From Dendrolimus kikuchii (Eukaryota; Arthropoda; Insecta; Lepidoptera; Lasiocampidae): a DNA stretch of 64,000 nt. Below the pieces are notes generated by a model, which did no database searches, was not told the origin of the DNA, and saw only the letters and a program-made list of their open reading frames with translations. Within the stretch, counting starts at the first letter, position 1. Every line of letters begins with the position of its first letter. The stretch is taken from assembly GCA_019925095.2 (NCBI GenBank), contig CM034395.1, positions 15,298,213-15,362,212 on the forward strand, read 5' to 3'. The position numbers and the translations under genes are program-made. This document shows positions 1-10,421 of the stretch, piece by piece.

Positions 1-140
1 TATAACCTATATGTTATTCTGACGTGTAAGCTATTTTACTGTAAAGTTTCATGAAAATCCATTCAGTAGTTTTTGCGTGAAAGAGTAAAAATCATACATC
101 CATACATCTATACATCCATACATACAATCTTACGAACTTT
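1..140 (-). repeat. Dispersed element end with CATA/CATC microsatellite
   Basis: The text resembles common lepidopteran dispersed repeats: a stretch like 'cattcagtagtttttgcg', then a CATACATC-type simple repeat (about 97-127), then 'cgcgtttataatatt'. Read on the minus strand the last part looks like a degenerate Helitron-type start (TAATATTATAAACGCG). The element is cut off by the window edge, so its class is inferred. Confidence 0.4.
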
Positions 141-959
141 CGCGTTTATAATATTTAAAGAATTGTATGTGTAAGTAAAAAGTAGTATAAAATTAATTTT
201 AGGTAAGTTCGGCAAATAATAACACTAAAAAACCGTATAGATATATATATGCACTAAAGTCACTTAAAAGTTTTTATACTTAATCATTACTAATGTTTCC
301 TACGTTCACTTGATACAAATAAAGGCATAATAGTGGAGAGATATAAATAGGAAATCGCCGCTCTACTGACTCGAATAATTCACTAAGAACTTTAGTTTCA
401 CATGAAAATTGTAATTTCGTATGCAGATTGAATTTACGGTGGCAATTCAAGATTTAACCTCAACCTCAATCTATGTTAATTTTCTGCATATACGAAAAAC
501 CTTTCAATGACAACTCTTGAAGCATGGAGAATGAAATAACTTGCGGGAATCTGCGTTTCCTGCTACAATTAGGTAATATTCTAAGTATGATCCGGGTTAG
601 TACGCATAGTCACTTAAAATAAGCGAGACAGTAGTGAAAGTGCACCTATACCATAAAAGAAAAATACTAAACAAGCGCTTAAGGCTTATATCAACGCTAA
701 TGTCCTTGAGGATTTTTCTGTACTAATTGTTCGGGCGACATCAGGGATTCCCTTCAGATGCGGGGTGTAAAATATTTTATTTAAATCCTATTTAATCTTA
801 TTGTATATAAATTATTTATTCTTTCGATAATGTAAATACAATACAGAAAATTATATAATATTTAAATGTACGGGCCATTGTATTCAATGAATGACCCGTC
901 ATTAATGGTGATCTCCAAATTTTGAACAAAATTTTCAATAAAATTTATTTGGAAACTAC

Positions 960-1172
960 ATAATTATCATCGTTGCTCATTACTGAAATAAACCGAAATA
1001 AAACTGATACTAATAATTTTTAGACTAAACCCGTGAAAAATTAAAATGGTTCTTAGAAATTTATTTTGAATTATAATATGTTAAGGCTAAAGAAATTATA
1101 TCTATATTAATAAAAGTTAGGGAAGAATTTTCTGTGAGTATATTCTCTGAAGTTTCACTTCTACACACACAT
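960..1172 (+). repeat. Dispersed repeat, partner of 54812-55015
   Basis: This segment reappears as a reverse complement at 54812-55015. Shared landmarks in order are 'gaaataaaactgata', 'tttataatatgttaaggc'-like text, 'attaataaaagttag', 'gtgagtatattctc' and the small palindrome GAAGTTTCACTTC. It carries no open frame. The family is not identified. Confidence 0.6.
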
Positions 1173-2470
1173 TTTCTTTATTGTGTTTTGATAAAAATTG
1201 AAGTAGTAAAATTATTTCATGTCAATAATTAGGAGGTGATTTGGTAATTGTTTTTCTTAACTTGAAGTAACCGTAGAAAAATTATGAAAAAACCATATTA
1301 CGTCTCATACCGTGAAGATTTACAATTTTTTTTTAGTAAATTGTTAATCAGTAAATAACAACCAAAATTTGTTTCGTTTACACTCCATATTTCGACCTTT
1401 TGCGGCAACCGAAGCCTTAAACCTTACAACACTAGATGGCGTCATAAGTTATTCTTTTTCCATTGACGTGTTGTTTTTTAAACAAATTTTAAACCACATC
1501 AATAACAAAATGAAACAGTAAAAAAATATATAATTTTATTTGACACGTAATAAGACAAGGCAACAAAGGATTAACCTGGTGGCGCCATCTATTGATGTAG
1601 AGTATAGGAGCGTTTTAATTCTTAGCTAATTGACATTCATATTATATTTCTTCCATGACTATACAACTGTAAAAATTAGCGCCAAATGCTTGTAGGACCA
1701 CATAAAAGGATTTCATAGAAGTGACAGACGTCCATTGTGTTTATTATTTGGTTACAAGGTCCTGAATAGAATTTAATTTAAAATACCTCATATCTTAAAA
1801 GCTCTAATTCAACCGATTTTGCTCAAATTAATTTTCGTTGCAAATATTTATTAGGTAACTTGTTTTTTTTTAGAATTTTCCACTTTACACTTTAAAACTT
1901 TGAGGAGGGATTGTATTGGGAGATACAATTTTTATCACTTTAGAAATCAATATCAGAATTTCGACAGCCCGCTTCTTTGTGATAATAGGACCGAAGGAAT
2001 ATGAAACAGTGTGACATTTTTTCCCACATAACTTGCCCATTTTCCTAAAATATGGCTGTATAACTATAAGCGAGTCGTGAAATTTCTCACGGATATGAAG
2101 GCTGCCTCGGATGAGAGAGTTCCTGATGCGTCAGAGACATAATTAAACAACAGAAATACACGTGTCTGTATTTATCCGCAACGCGTTATTAAAACTTAGT
2201 TAATTACACAGAAGATCCAAGTACACAAGTAAGCAAAAGACAATATCACTGAATGGCTTGGTCCGCAAAGGTTACTTCATAAATATTCAAGACAGGTATC
2301 AGTTGTTTAAACATCATGTTTGTACATAATGCTCTAAAATAATTGGCTACATGATTAGCTCGGTTCCAACTGCGCAATTATTAAATGCTGTTTTAACAAA
2401 TGTGAATTTAACAAATTTTCGTAGTGAAACTTGTGTAATATGTGAAAACCACTAGCTAAGGTGAATTAAT

Positions 2471-2504
2471 GGTGGATTATTAGTTGTACTACTAATAATC
2501 CACC
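2471..2504. repeat. Short perfect inverted repeat
   Basis: GGTGGATTATTAGT (2471-2484) is exactly complementary to 2491-2504, with a 6-base loop. It sits in AT-rich DNA next to no gene and is probably incidental or a small MITE relic. Confidence 0.6.
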
Positions 2505-2552
2505 AACCTAATAAATATATATTTTGTAGTTAGGTATATATTTGTATGATAC

Positions 2553-3085
2553 TGTTACGAGTTGCGAGACTCGAATTTAAATGCCGTTGGAATTATAGAG
2601 TTTATTAGAACTATATAAACACGTATAACACAGGTAAAATATAACTGAACACAATCAATCCAAACGTAATGTAGAAGGTCGTAATTCAATAAAACGCTCA
2701 AAGTCCATCACTAATAGATTACCGAATGAGCATACGTCTCGCCTTGATCGTGGTTCTCGCTCGACTGCCCCTCCCTCAATCCGGCCATCGTTTTATACTG
2801 CACAAATGCAATGTGCCCGCCTGGCAACGTGACCGAACTTCCTAGAATCAGCTTGTACTTTTAAATCCGTAACACCTGGCTAATGACCACAACCTCAAGC
2901 GGCCATAAACGATTACAATGGAACAATAGGCCGCTCTCTAGAAACGTATGCCAATAAATAAGTAAACAAAAGAAGACGATCATAAAAGAACTACAATAGT
3001 TTCAATGTTATTAGTTATCAGTTAAAATGCCGACGGCTAATAAATGTGCTTCTACAAATCTATACGTGGAACCTGTCTTTGTCGG
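2553..3085 (+). mobile_element. LTR-like block, degraded copy
   Basis: It begins TGTTACGAG and matches the block at 21066-21507 along most of its length: shared 'tttattagaactata', 'aacacgtataacacagg', 'ataactgaacacaa' and 'tttgtcgg' near the end. The other copy starts TGTTACGA and ends TCGTAACA, the TG...CA layout of a long terminal repeat. Here the 3' terminus is lost. No gag or pol coding sequence is nearby, so a solo LTR is the best reading, with a MITE as the alternative. Confidence 0.45.
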
Positions 3086-3254
3086 CGCCTAGGTATTTAT
3101 TATTAAAATATAAGGAGCGTAATATATGTTACGTATACCACCATCGCCATTATCATCTCAATTCATTCCTGGGGTTTTCTGGACGAGATCGCTTTTTAGC
3201 GATAAAACCGCCCTTTGTACATAACTAGATATAACTTTAGTCTTTAAGTTCATG

Positions 3255-3295
3255 TTTGTATTGGTGTACAATAAAGTGTTATCTATCTATCTATA
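3255..3295 (+). repeat. Retroelement 3' tail with ATCT repeat
   Basis: 'ggtgtacaataaagtgtt' followed by ATCT repeats. The same tail occurs at about 37203-37240 and in reverse at about 49588-49625, so it is the end of a dispersed retroposed family containing an AATAAA signal. Confidence 0.5.
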
Positions 3296-3439
3296 ACTCT
3301 GAATATCCAAGCAATCATTAAATTTATATATTTATTCAAAACTTCGTACGTATACGTTTTACAGCGCATAGATGTTCACGATGGACTTACGTTCCTCCAA
3401 GCTTGCGTCATATTTTCTTATGTTCGCAAGTATTCAAAC

Positions 3440-3505
3440 TGGCAGACGATCAACCTGCTAGTGAGTGGTTACCGCCGTTTAAACATCTCTAACACCAAGG
3501 TAACT
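3440..3505 (-). repeat. Diverged fragment of the 300-bp tail-sharing SINE family
   Basis: 'ggcagacgatcaacctgc' and 'gtggttaccgcc' match the conserved end of the family described at 37314-37629, read on the minus strand. The 71-codon frame over this stretch (3461-3676) is not regarded as a gene. Confidence 0.4.
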
Positions 3506-6500
3506 TATGTGTTACTTACTTCGCTGGAACTTGGTGAATCTGTTTACGCCCTTTTTGTGAAGAACCCATATTATACTACTCTGAGAGAAACATTCCACAG
3601 TCTGCAGACGCATGGTATAAAGGAGCGAGCACTACGTACTGTGAACGACTGCCAAATGTCGGGAAAGTGTGGATAAACTCCCAGTGGCCGGCGAATTTAA
3701 ACAGTTCTTTAGCCCTTCCCGTTGTACAGACTATAGAACATACTTATGTAAAGAACCAACATCTCCTATAAGTTGTGCATTGTTTAACTTGATATTTGAC
3801 TAAATAAGTTTTACTCGTCTCAAGAGCACAATAATATAGTCCACCCTAAACTTTGGTTTTATCAAATTTTAAATTGCGCTGCAATATATTGCAGTAGACA
3901 ATACGTAGCAATAGACTATTTTGTTTTTAAAGTCAGATATTATGTAGCTGATCTCTTTATACCCATAAAGTGTAAAGTGAACTAAAATCCAAATTTGCAT
4001 TCAAATACTTCAAAAAGCATTCCAAATTAAAAAAAAAAAACAAAAAATGTTAGTTGAATTATTACTGCCCTTATTATTAAATGGTGACGAGTTATATTTT
4101 GTGTCCGCATAACTAACTTCCTAACTGATTTTTAAATTATTATTAATGATCAATTAATTATTATATGACAACTACATGAGAGTAGTGACAAAAATAGCAT
4201 AATAACTGTCAATAAAATGTCAACTAAGTCGCAATAATGATATTACCAACAAGTTGTTGGACATCTGATACTTTGTTTTGATTGTAGTTTACGGCATAAA
4301 GCAGTGACGAAAGCGAAAACTGAATTAAATATTTTATATGTGTTGTTTTGTAATGTAGACATTAATAGGATAGATAAACTCAAATAAAGTTCTTTATTGT
4401 GTACGCTTATTTTTTTACAAAATTGACCCAATGTAGATATTATTCTCATGTATAATATATATTAAAACAAAAATACATTTAAAATTGTTATATTTTAGTT
4501 TATTGATGTATAAAGAAAATTTGTCATCATATCATGAAATAAATAAATAATAAATCTATATAAAATTTATATATCTATATTTATATGTATCTTATACTTA
4601 TATCAATAATTTATATATGTCTTATTGGTCTTATAAAATTGGTAGTGGCATTGGTATAAAAAAAATATAACAACCGAATCACCGTCAAAAACTAAAATAA
4701 CTTACTTTAACGTATACCTATGTATATGCGAAGCGGTGTACATAGAATAGGAAGTAAATTTAAAATTTAGCTTATAAGTATGACTTTCAAAAGGGTTATC
4801 CAGGGAACTTATTTTCAATAAAAACGTTTGAATTTGAATTTATAAGTAGTAGCAATGTCGATTTTCAAAAATAGTTTTTCATTTAAAATAACTTTAGGGA
4901 AGAGCCTATTTTTAATATCAAACTTCGGCATATAATAATAGGTATACTATAAGTGACGACAAATATATGGCCATTACTTTAGCATACAGCTCGTATCGTA
5001 TACATAATTTATATCTTCTTAAAATGACTATCCGTCAAAATTAATAATGATTGTACACTATGTGACAAGGTGGTGCAAAATTTCTATTTACCTGCCTGTT
5101 GTGTGTCGGTTTGCGCATGATTATTGTTCTATAGTATGGGCTAAAAAAATATTTCTCACACCATACAGAGTGGGCCCATTTAAGGTAAATTATTTAATAC
5201 AAGTGTCCAGGCTAATATCAATTTGAACATACCAGAGAATCATGTGATGAGTCGTAGGTAGCCCCCAATGTTCGTGTTACCAAACGGTAGGATGAACTTG
5301 CTTAATAAGGTGCCGATAACGCAGTCTTTGAAAATACTAAACCACTTGAGTCAACAAATTGACATTTTAATAGCGCAATGAGTGAATTTACAAAGATAAT
5401 ATATCATATAACATAAATAGTTCTTGTTCATGGCCACGCTATTGTATTGTTAAACTGTAAGGATAGCGATGTTTATGAAAGTGAATAAAATAAGTAAATA
5501 AATATTATCTGTTTATCTTACCATTGATAGAAAATTGATATTAATTGTATAGTTTATGTAAAATTTAAATCAGTAATGTAATGAATGACGTGTAAGATAT
5601 AGAAACCCAGTTGTAATCGCCCACCTTCTGTAACTTGTACCACTAATGAAGTGTCGAGCAGCGGTTTGAAGTCGGCCGTCAAATCACTGCGGCGCACTAC
5701 AGTCGTCCTTCACGGTTGAACGGGCTGCGAAACGCGCGCCTCTACATGCACTTAGTAACAATAATGTGGTATAATTTACTTATTTGCCCTTGCATCATTA
5801 CAATTTTCATAAAATGCAGATTATGTCAATTTGTATTTTTTAAGGATATTGTTAGAATGAATAGTTACAGACAATGTGAAAAATAATTAATGAAATTCGT
5901 AGTATTTTCTAGCAAAACACGGTGTTAACAATTGGTAGATAACATATAATCGTAGTGATTTTAAAAATACTTTTCAATACAAATTTGAAAATAAATTACG
6001 TCTCGATTTTTTTATTTTTCTTGCAATCACGTAAAAAAACAAACATATATCATCTTTCGAGCTATAATTTCTACGTTAATTTCCGGTTTTATACTAAATA
6101 TTTTATGTACTACATTTTACATATGACATGTTAAAAAGCTATTTTTTTTAAGCAACAATTTGGAAAATTGACAATTAAAGAGTTTAAAGTATCATAATAT
6201 TTTTTGTATCTGTGCAAATGTATTTAGTTAACTTTACTTATTTAATGTTGCGATTATTATTTATTGGAATAATAGTTAATAATTAAATAAAAATTATAGG
6301 TATATAATGTTTTAGTAAGATAAATATTAAAATTTTATTATTATTTATTTAATATATTAATTATGATATAAAATTCAGTAGATATCCATCTTTATATATT
6401 TTTGTACATTTGAAATGTTATGATGAAATAATGACATTATATTACGTTTCTCACAAAATATTACTTGAACCAAGTCTTAGCCTTTCACCCCTTGTTGTGT

Positions 6501-7771
6501 AATGTTTATATAGTATGAACAAGAGGAAATAAAAGTATTTGTGAAATGTGAAGACATTTATTTAAAAAAACCTGTAAGTAAGTAATATGAATCTTAAAGA
6601 ATAATAAAATTATATAGAATATTTACTTACTTCTTTATATACAGATGATGTATTTGCTTTCTCATATACTTACTACTTTAATGCTTATTAAACGAATGAG
6701 AAATCGTATGAATGTTATTAAAATATTAGTTGTAATGACATCACACGCACAAACACAACATAATGATCGCTTTGACGGTAAAGCAGTCCCAATTAATTCA
6801 CCAGACCGTAATGAAACCCCAACATTCCTTAATAAAAAAGAAAGTTTAAATAATGAATTCAAACTTAGAAATGTTTGTATGTATCAAATCGATCCACTAT
6901 TTGAGTGTGTGATCCAGGAAGCGAGAGGTCTTTGGCTCCCGCCGGAATGCGCTGCGCGTGGGCAGCCAGCTCCCATACACACACACCACACCACTTTCTA
7001 TTGATTTAATGAACACTATCTTATCTTGCCCAATACGCTTATTACGGTCACTTTACGCGTTTCTTCATAGTCGCCTCGTTCTCATCTAACCAAAACAAAT
7101 GTATCATTTTGTAGATATATTTAATGGGTTTTGTAATTAATATTCTTATGGTATTAACAAAATTGTTTAGGATATATTTGGTTTTTAGAAATTAAGCTGT
7201 TATTTTTCTTCACTAATGATGCGTTCTGGTTTGTTTGGAGTTATTAATAACATATGTCGCTGCTTGTGTGCTTGTTGACATGATAATTGTACAGACGAAA
7301 ATAAAGATTGATTGACTAATTGATTGATTACGATCTATTAATTTTTGTAATGACTTATTACTGATATCACAGTGTAATATTGGTCGTTTAATACTTATCA
7401 AGATATTTTATTATTGCTTTTGAGACTTGTTTTCATGTTAATGTTATATTTTAGTGATGTTTATAAGAGACATCTGTTATAGTTACGTAAAAAATAGAGA
7501 AAATAGCAGTGCTTTATCACTTTGGAAAACACTTCGCTTTCTTTTAACATTTCGTTGAAATTTTTTATTTTCAACCAAATCAATAACATTAAGACTTTGA
7601 ATTTTGGCTGATTTGGTGTAAATAAATTGTTTTCATTTCTCATATTTTGAAAGTACGTTTGGAGTTGCTTAATCAAAGGGATGAAAACAGCACTTTTCGT
7701 CCCTGGTAAACGATTCTCCCTGCTGTCAAAAAATTTAGAAAACTATACGAACCATAGAACATGCGACTCAT
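3506..7771. other. AT-rich intergenic DNA with small GC island
   Basis: No gene is supported. A GC-richer island at about 5630-5745 contains no long frame. A 119-codon frame at 6645-7004 has no recognisable domain and is mostly in low-complexity AT text, so it is not called. Confidence 0.5.
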
Positions 7772-8630
7772 TTTTTTGTTGTTGACGCAGTGGGAATACA
7801 TTTCGTACCATACTAGGTCCTTTGTGGGGGTTAGACCTTACGCAGCAAGATTAAGTGCCACACCGCGAATGTGGAACCCTTCTACAGACGTTCCCAACTA
7901 CTCCACTAGACCTGAACCTGCGTCCTTTGTGCCCGCGCTGGAGTTAAAAGAATATGAGGTTTCTAACGTAATTACATCAATGTTCATCCACGCATTAAGG
8001 CCTTGATCACCCCGGGAAGCAGAACGACAACTTTACCAACAGAGGTTAGATCTACCGCATCCCCAAATGCTGGTGGACCCTGTGATGGACCCACGGGAGG
8101 AGATTTTGCGCAAATCTGCGCCGCTGGCGGCCGGACTGTTGTCGGCGTTCGTGAGTCACATGCGCACCTCTCTCCCTCAATCGTTCGGCACCCTCCTTGC
8201 GAGATATTACTGCCTCGCAGAAAGCCACTGCCGCCCCCATTGATCGTCGCTATGGAGCATGACCTTAACCAAGTCTCCCAGCGAGTCGATCGACCCTATT
8301 ATGGCCTCGAGCTCGAACCTCTGAGGTTGACATGCTGTGCATTCGACCAGCGAGTGAAACGCAGTGTCTTGTGCGATGAGCTCGCGGCACTGAGGGAAAG
8401 GCAGACACCCGACAAGGTCAGGATGGATCGCCTGCCAAGAGTGCCGCAACCGTCCACGACACTGTACGGTATTCCCATATGGACCTCACCGCCATGACTC
8501 GCTGATCTCTACTCAGTAGAGTCCTATTGTGGCGGTGGAGTGCATGGTTCCTCACGGGTGCACGCTTCCGGGCCGTCTCCTCTAGTCAACATCGGGGATA
8601 AGTCTCGCGAGGGCCGCCTGCGGAACAATT
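7772..8630 (-). mobile_element. R1-clade LINE, internally deleted, with 13-bp target-site duplication
   Basis: On the minus strand, pieces of the R1 ORF2 C-terminus are readable: a stretch matching 44790-44858, then after an internal deletion of about 300 bp 'LVGCLPFPQCREL', 'TAFHSLVECTA' (remnant of the C-terminal CCHC finger) and 'PQRFELEAIIGSIDSLGDLVK'. The 3' UTR follows and ends in an A-rich tail (7772-7786 on the + strand). Perfect 13-bp copies of ACATGCGACTCAT flank it at 7759-7771 and 8631-8643, which proves insertion by target-primed reverse transcription. Frameshifts and stops make it dead. Confidence 0.85.
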
Positions 8631-8643
8631 ACATGCGACTCAT

Positions 8644-9127
8644 GTCCCAGCTTCTTTTACAGCCACTATTAAACGCGACATAAATTGTAATAAAAAAATA
8701 TCAATAATTTTGTAACCTCATTATACTTATAAATAAATTACTTTTCACTAAATTATTATTTAATTTTCATACATCAGAAAAAAAATTACTTGACGTTTCA
8801 TGACAAGCTGACAACAACAACATGACAAGCTTAGGTACTATTCCATTCCTTTCAAATGAGGAAGTCCGAGGCCAAAACTGGACCGTTTATTCTGATGTTA
8901 CATATTCATAACAAAGTTATAGCCTGTAAATACTTTCTAAATAAATTTCTTTTTTGAACATCGCTGTTCCAGCCACAACCTGTATAACTGCATATATGTA
9001 AGAAGTGATGATGAAAATAGATACCCTCTTAAACAAAATAATTATAAAATTACATATAATCGAATACAATAAAAGAAAACTTAACTTATTTGTATTGTAT
9101 TCTAACCATAGTCTCTAAAGACTATAA
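8644..9127. other. AT-rich DNA, nothing recognised
   Basis: No open frame, RNA gene or repeat was recognised in this stretch. Confidence 0.5.
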
Positions 9128-9251
9128 ATAGAATACTGAGCCTAGATCACCGTCTTCTATGGGTAAAGTGCCCAGAAGGCTGGCTACGTTTCCTCTCTGG
9201 ATCGCCATACTGATCCGTTGCCCGAGGTAAGCACCAGCCCTCTGATCACCT
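9128..9251 (-). mobile_element. LINE ORF2 C-terminal tail (CR1/L2-like), fragment
   Basis: The minus strand reads [18 protein letters not shown], then [14 protein letters not shown], without interruption. '[14 protein letters not shown]' is the type of C-terminal tail seen in lepidopteran CR1/L2-like LINE proteins. Related tails occur at 54150-54280 (minus, one stop) and 59611-59685 (plus). The clade is from memory of the motif and is uncertain; the homology among the three copies is visible directly. Confidence 0.55.
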
Positions 9252-9265
9252 GAAGAGTCAACGAG

Positions 9266-10358
9266 TCGTTTTGTTAAATTTTGGTACTTAGGTAATACTT
9301 TCTTAGATATTTGTTCTGATTTCCCGTGGCAAATGAACGTTGTTTTTTAAAAACACTGTTTGTGATTATGTTGACCACGAAAGTTCACGACCAACCATAT
9401 TTGTAACAAAGTTACGCGTGTTCGATGAAGCTCATTACATCTCAATTTCCAATGGTTTTAATGTTTCCATAAATTCGCTGATGGGACATTGGATTTGATT
9501 GCCGATAAAACCTCAGCCGCAATGACTGAACCGTATTTTAACGCTATTAATAAAATTTGCACCTTTTTATGGCTGTTCACTTTATAATTTATTTTAATGA
9601 GGATATATGTCAATCAATATACCATTTGTTCGGTGCTTGATGTAGTGAAATTATTGTTCGATTTTATTTTTTAGTGTTTATGAAATCTGTTCTTGCGGTT
9701 ATGATATTAGAATATTGGGAAAACTCATCGAACCAGTAAAAAAGTGGTCTTCTCTTTTTTGGGACGTTTTATTGTTTCAAACATATGTTTTTTTTTTAGT
9801 AAATCAGTCGAAAATTCAAAATAAACTTATACTTATATTGGTGAAAATATGTGAGATGTGCCCTTTTCGAAATTGTATATTCAATTGTTTCTAAAAGTCA
9901 AAATAAATCCCATCTACATCAAGAACTTGGGTTTCTTTTCAACTTCGCATGGTCTTGGACACTGGTCTTGTGAGATAGCACACAGATCATGCCTCTTAAT
10001 ATTAAGCCAGGATATCTTCTTGAGTTTATCCCTTCTACTGGGATCTAGTAGAAGCGGCATTCTTCTCATTCATTTGCTATGACACAGATATAAATGTAGC
10101 TGCTAAAGCATAAGAGTAGAGTAAAAACTATTTACTTAAAATGATTTAAAACTCAAATAAAATCCATTTATTTCCGTAACCAAATTCTTAAACAAAACAA
10201 AACATGCATTGATTTTTCTTATATAGAGAATTTTGGGAAATTGCATTAGGTAAAACGTTTTGCGGTGAAGGTTCCATATCAAGTGTCATGATAGCTTGGA
10301 AAAAACCGAAGATAAAGCACTTGATCTTGACTACGGGAGATAAAATATTATTGCTTGC
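9266..10358. other. Upstream region of the protease gene
   Basis: AT-rich DNA with no supported gene. It includes the DNA immediately 5' of the protease promoter. Confidence 0.5.
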
Positions 10359-10386
10359 TATAAGACAGTTGCTAAACTAATTCAGT
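10359..10386 (+). promoter_or_regulatory. Putative core promoter of the trypsin-like gene
   Basis: TATAAG at 10359-10364 lies about 25 bases before TCAGT (10382-10386), the arthropod initiator consensus. Transcription would start near 10384, leaving a 5' UTR of about 38 bases before the ATG at 10422. The spacing is typical of TATA/Inr promoters of strongly expressed secreted proteases. This is inferred from motifs only. Confidence 0.5.
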
Positions 10387-10421
10387 CGAATGTTTCATGT
10401 GTTATAATTGAGTATAATACA

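Larger units (their letters stand above)
151..2552. other. AT-rich DNA without a recognisable gene
   Basis: No open frame of useful length and no domain was seen on either strand. It holds one copy of an inverted dispersed repeat (960-1172), two TAGATGGCG motifs in opposite orientation (1433 and 1583) and a short perfect hairpin (2471-2504). Confidence 0.6.

Noticed and set aside
6645..7004. 119-codon frame as a gene
   Set aside because: No domain, no splice or promoter context, low-complexity composition; a frame this long is possible by chance.
8003..8497. 164-codon + strand frame
   Set aside because: It is antisense to the R1 LINE fragment on the minus strand, whose C-terminal motifs are readable.
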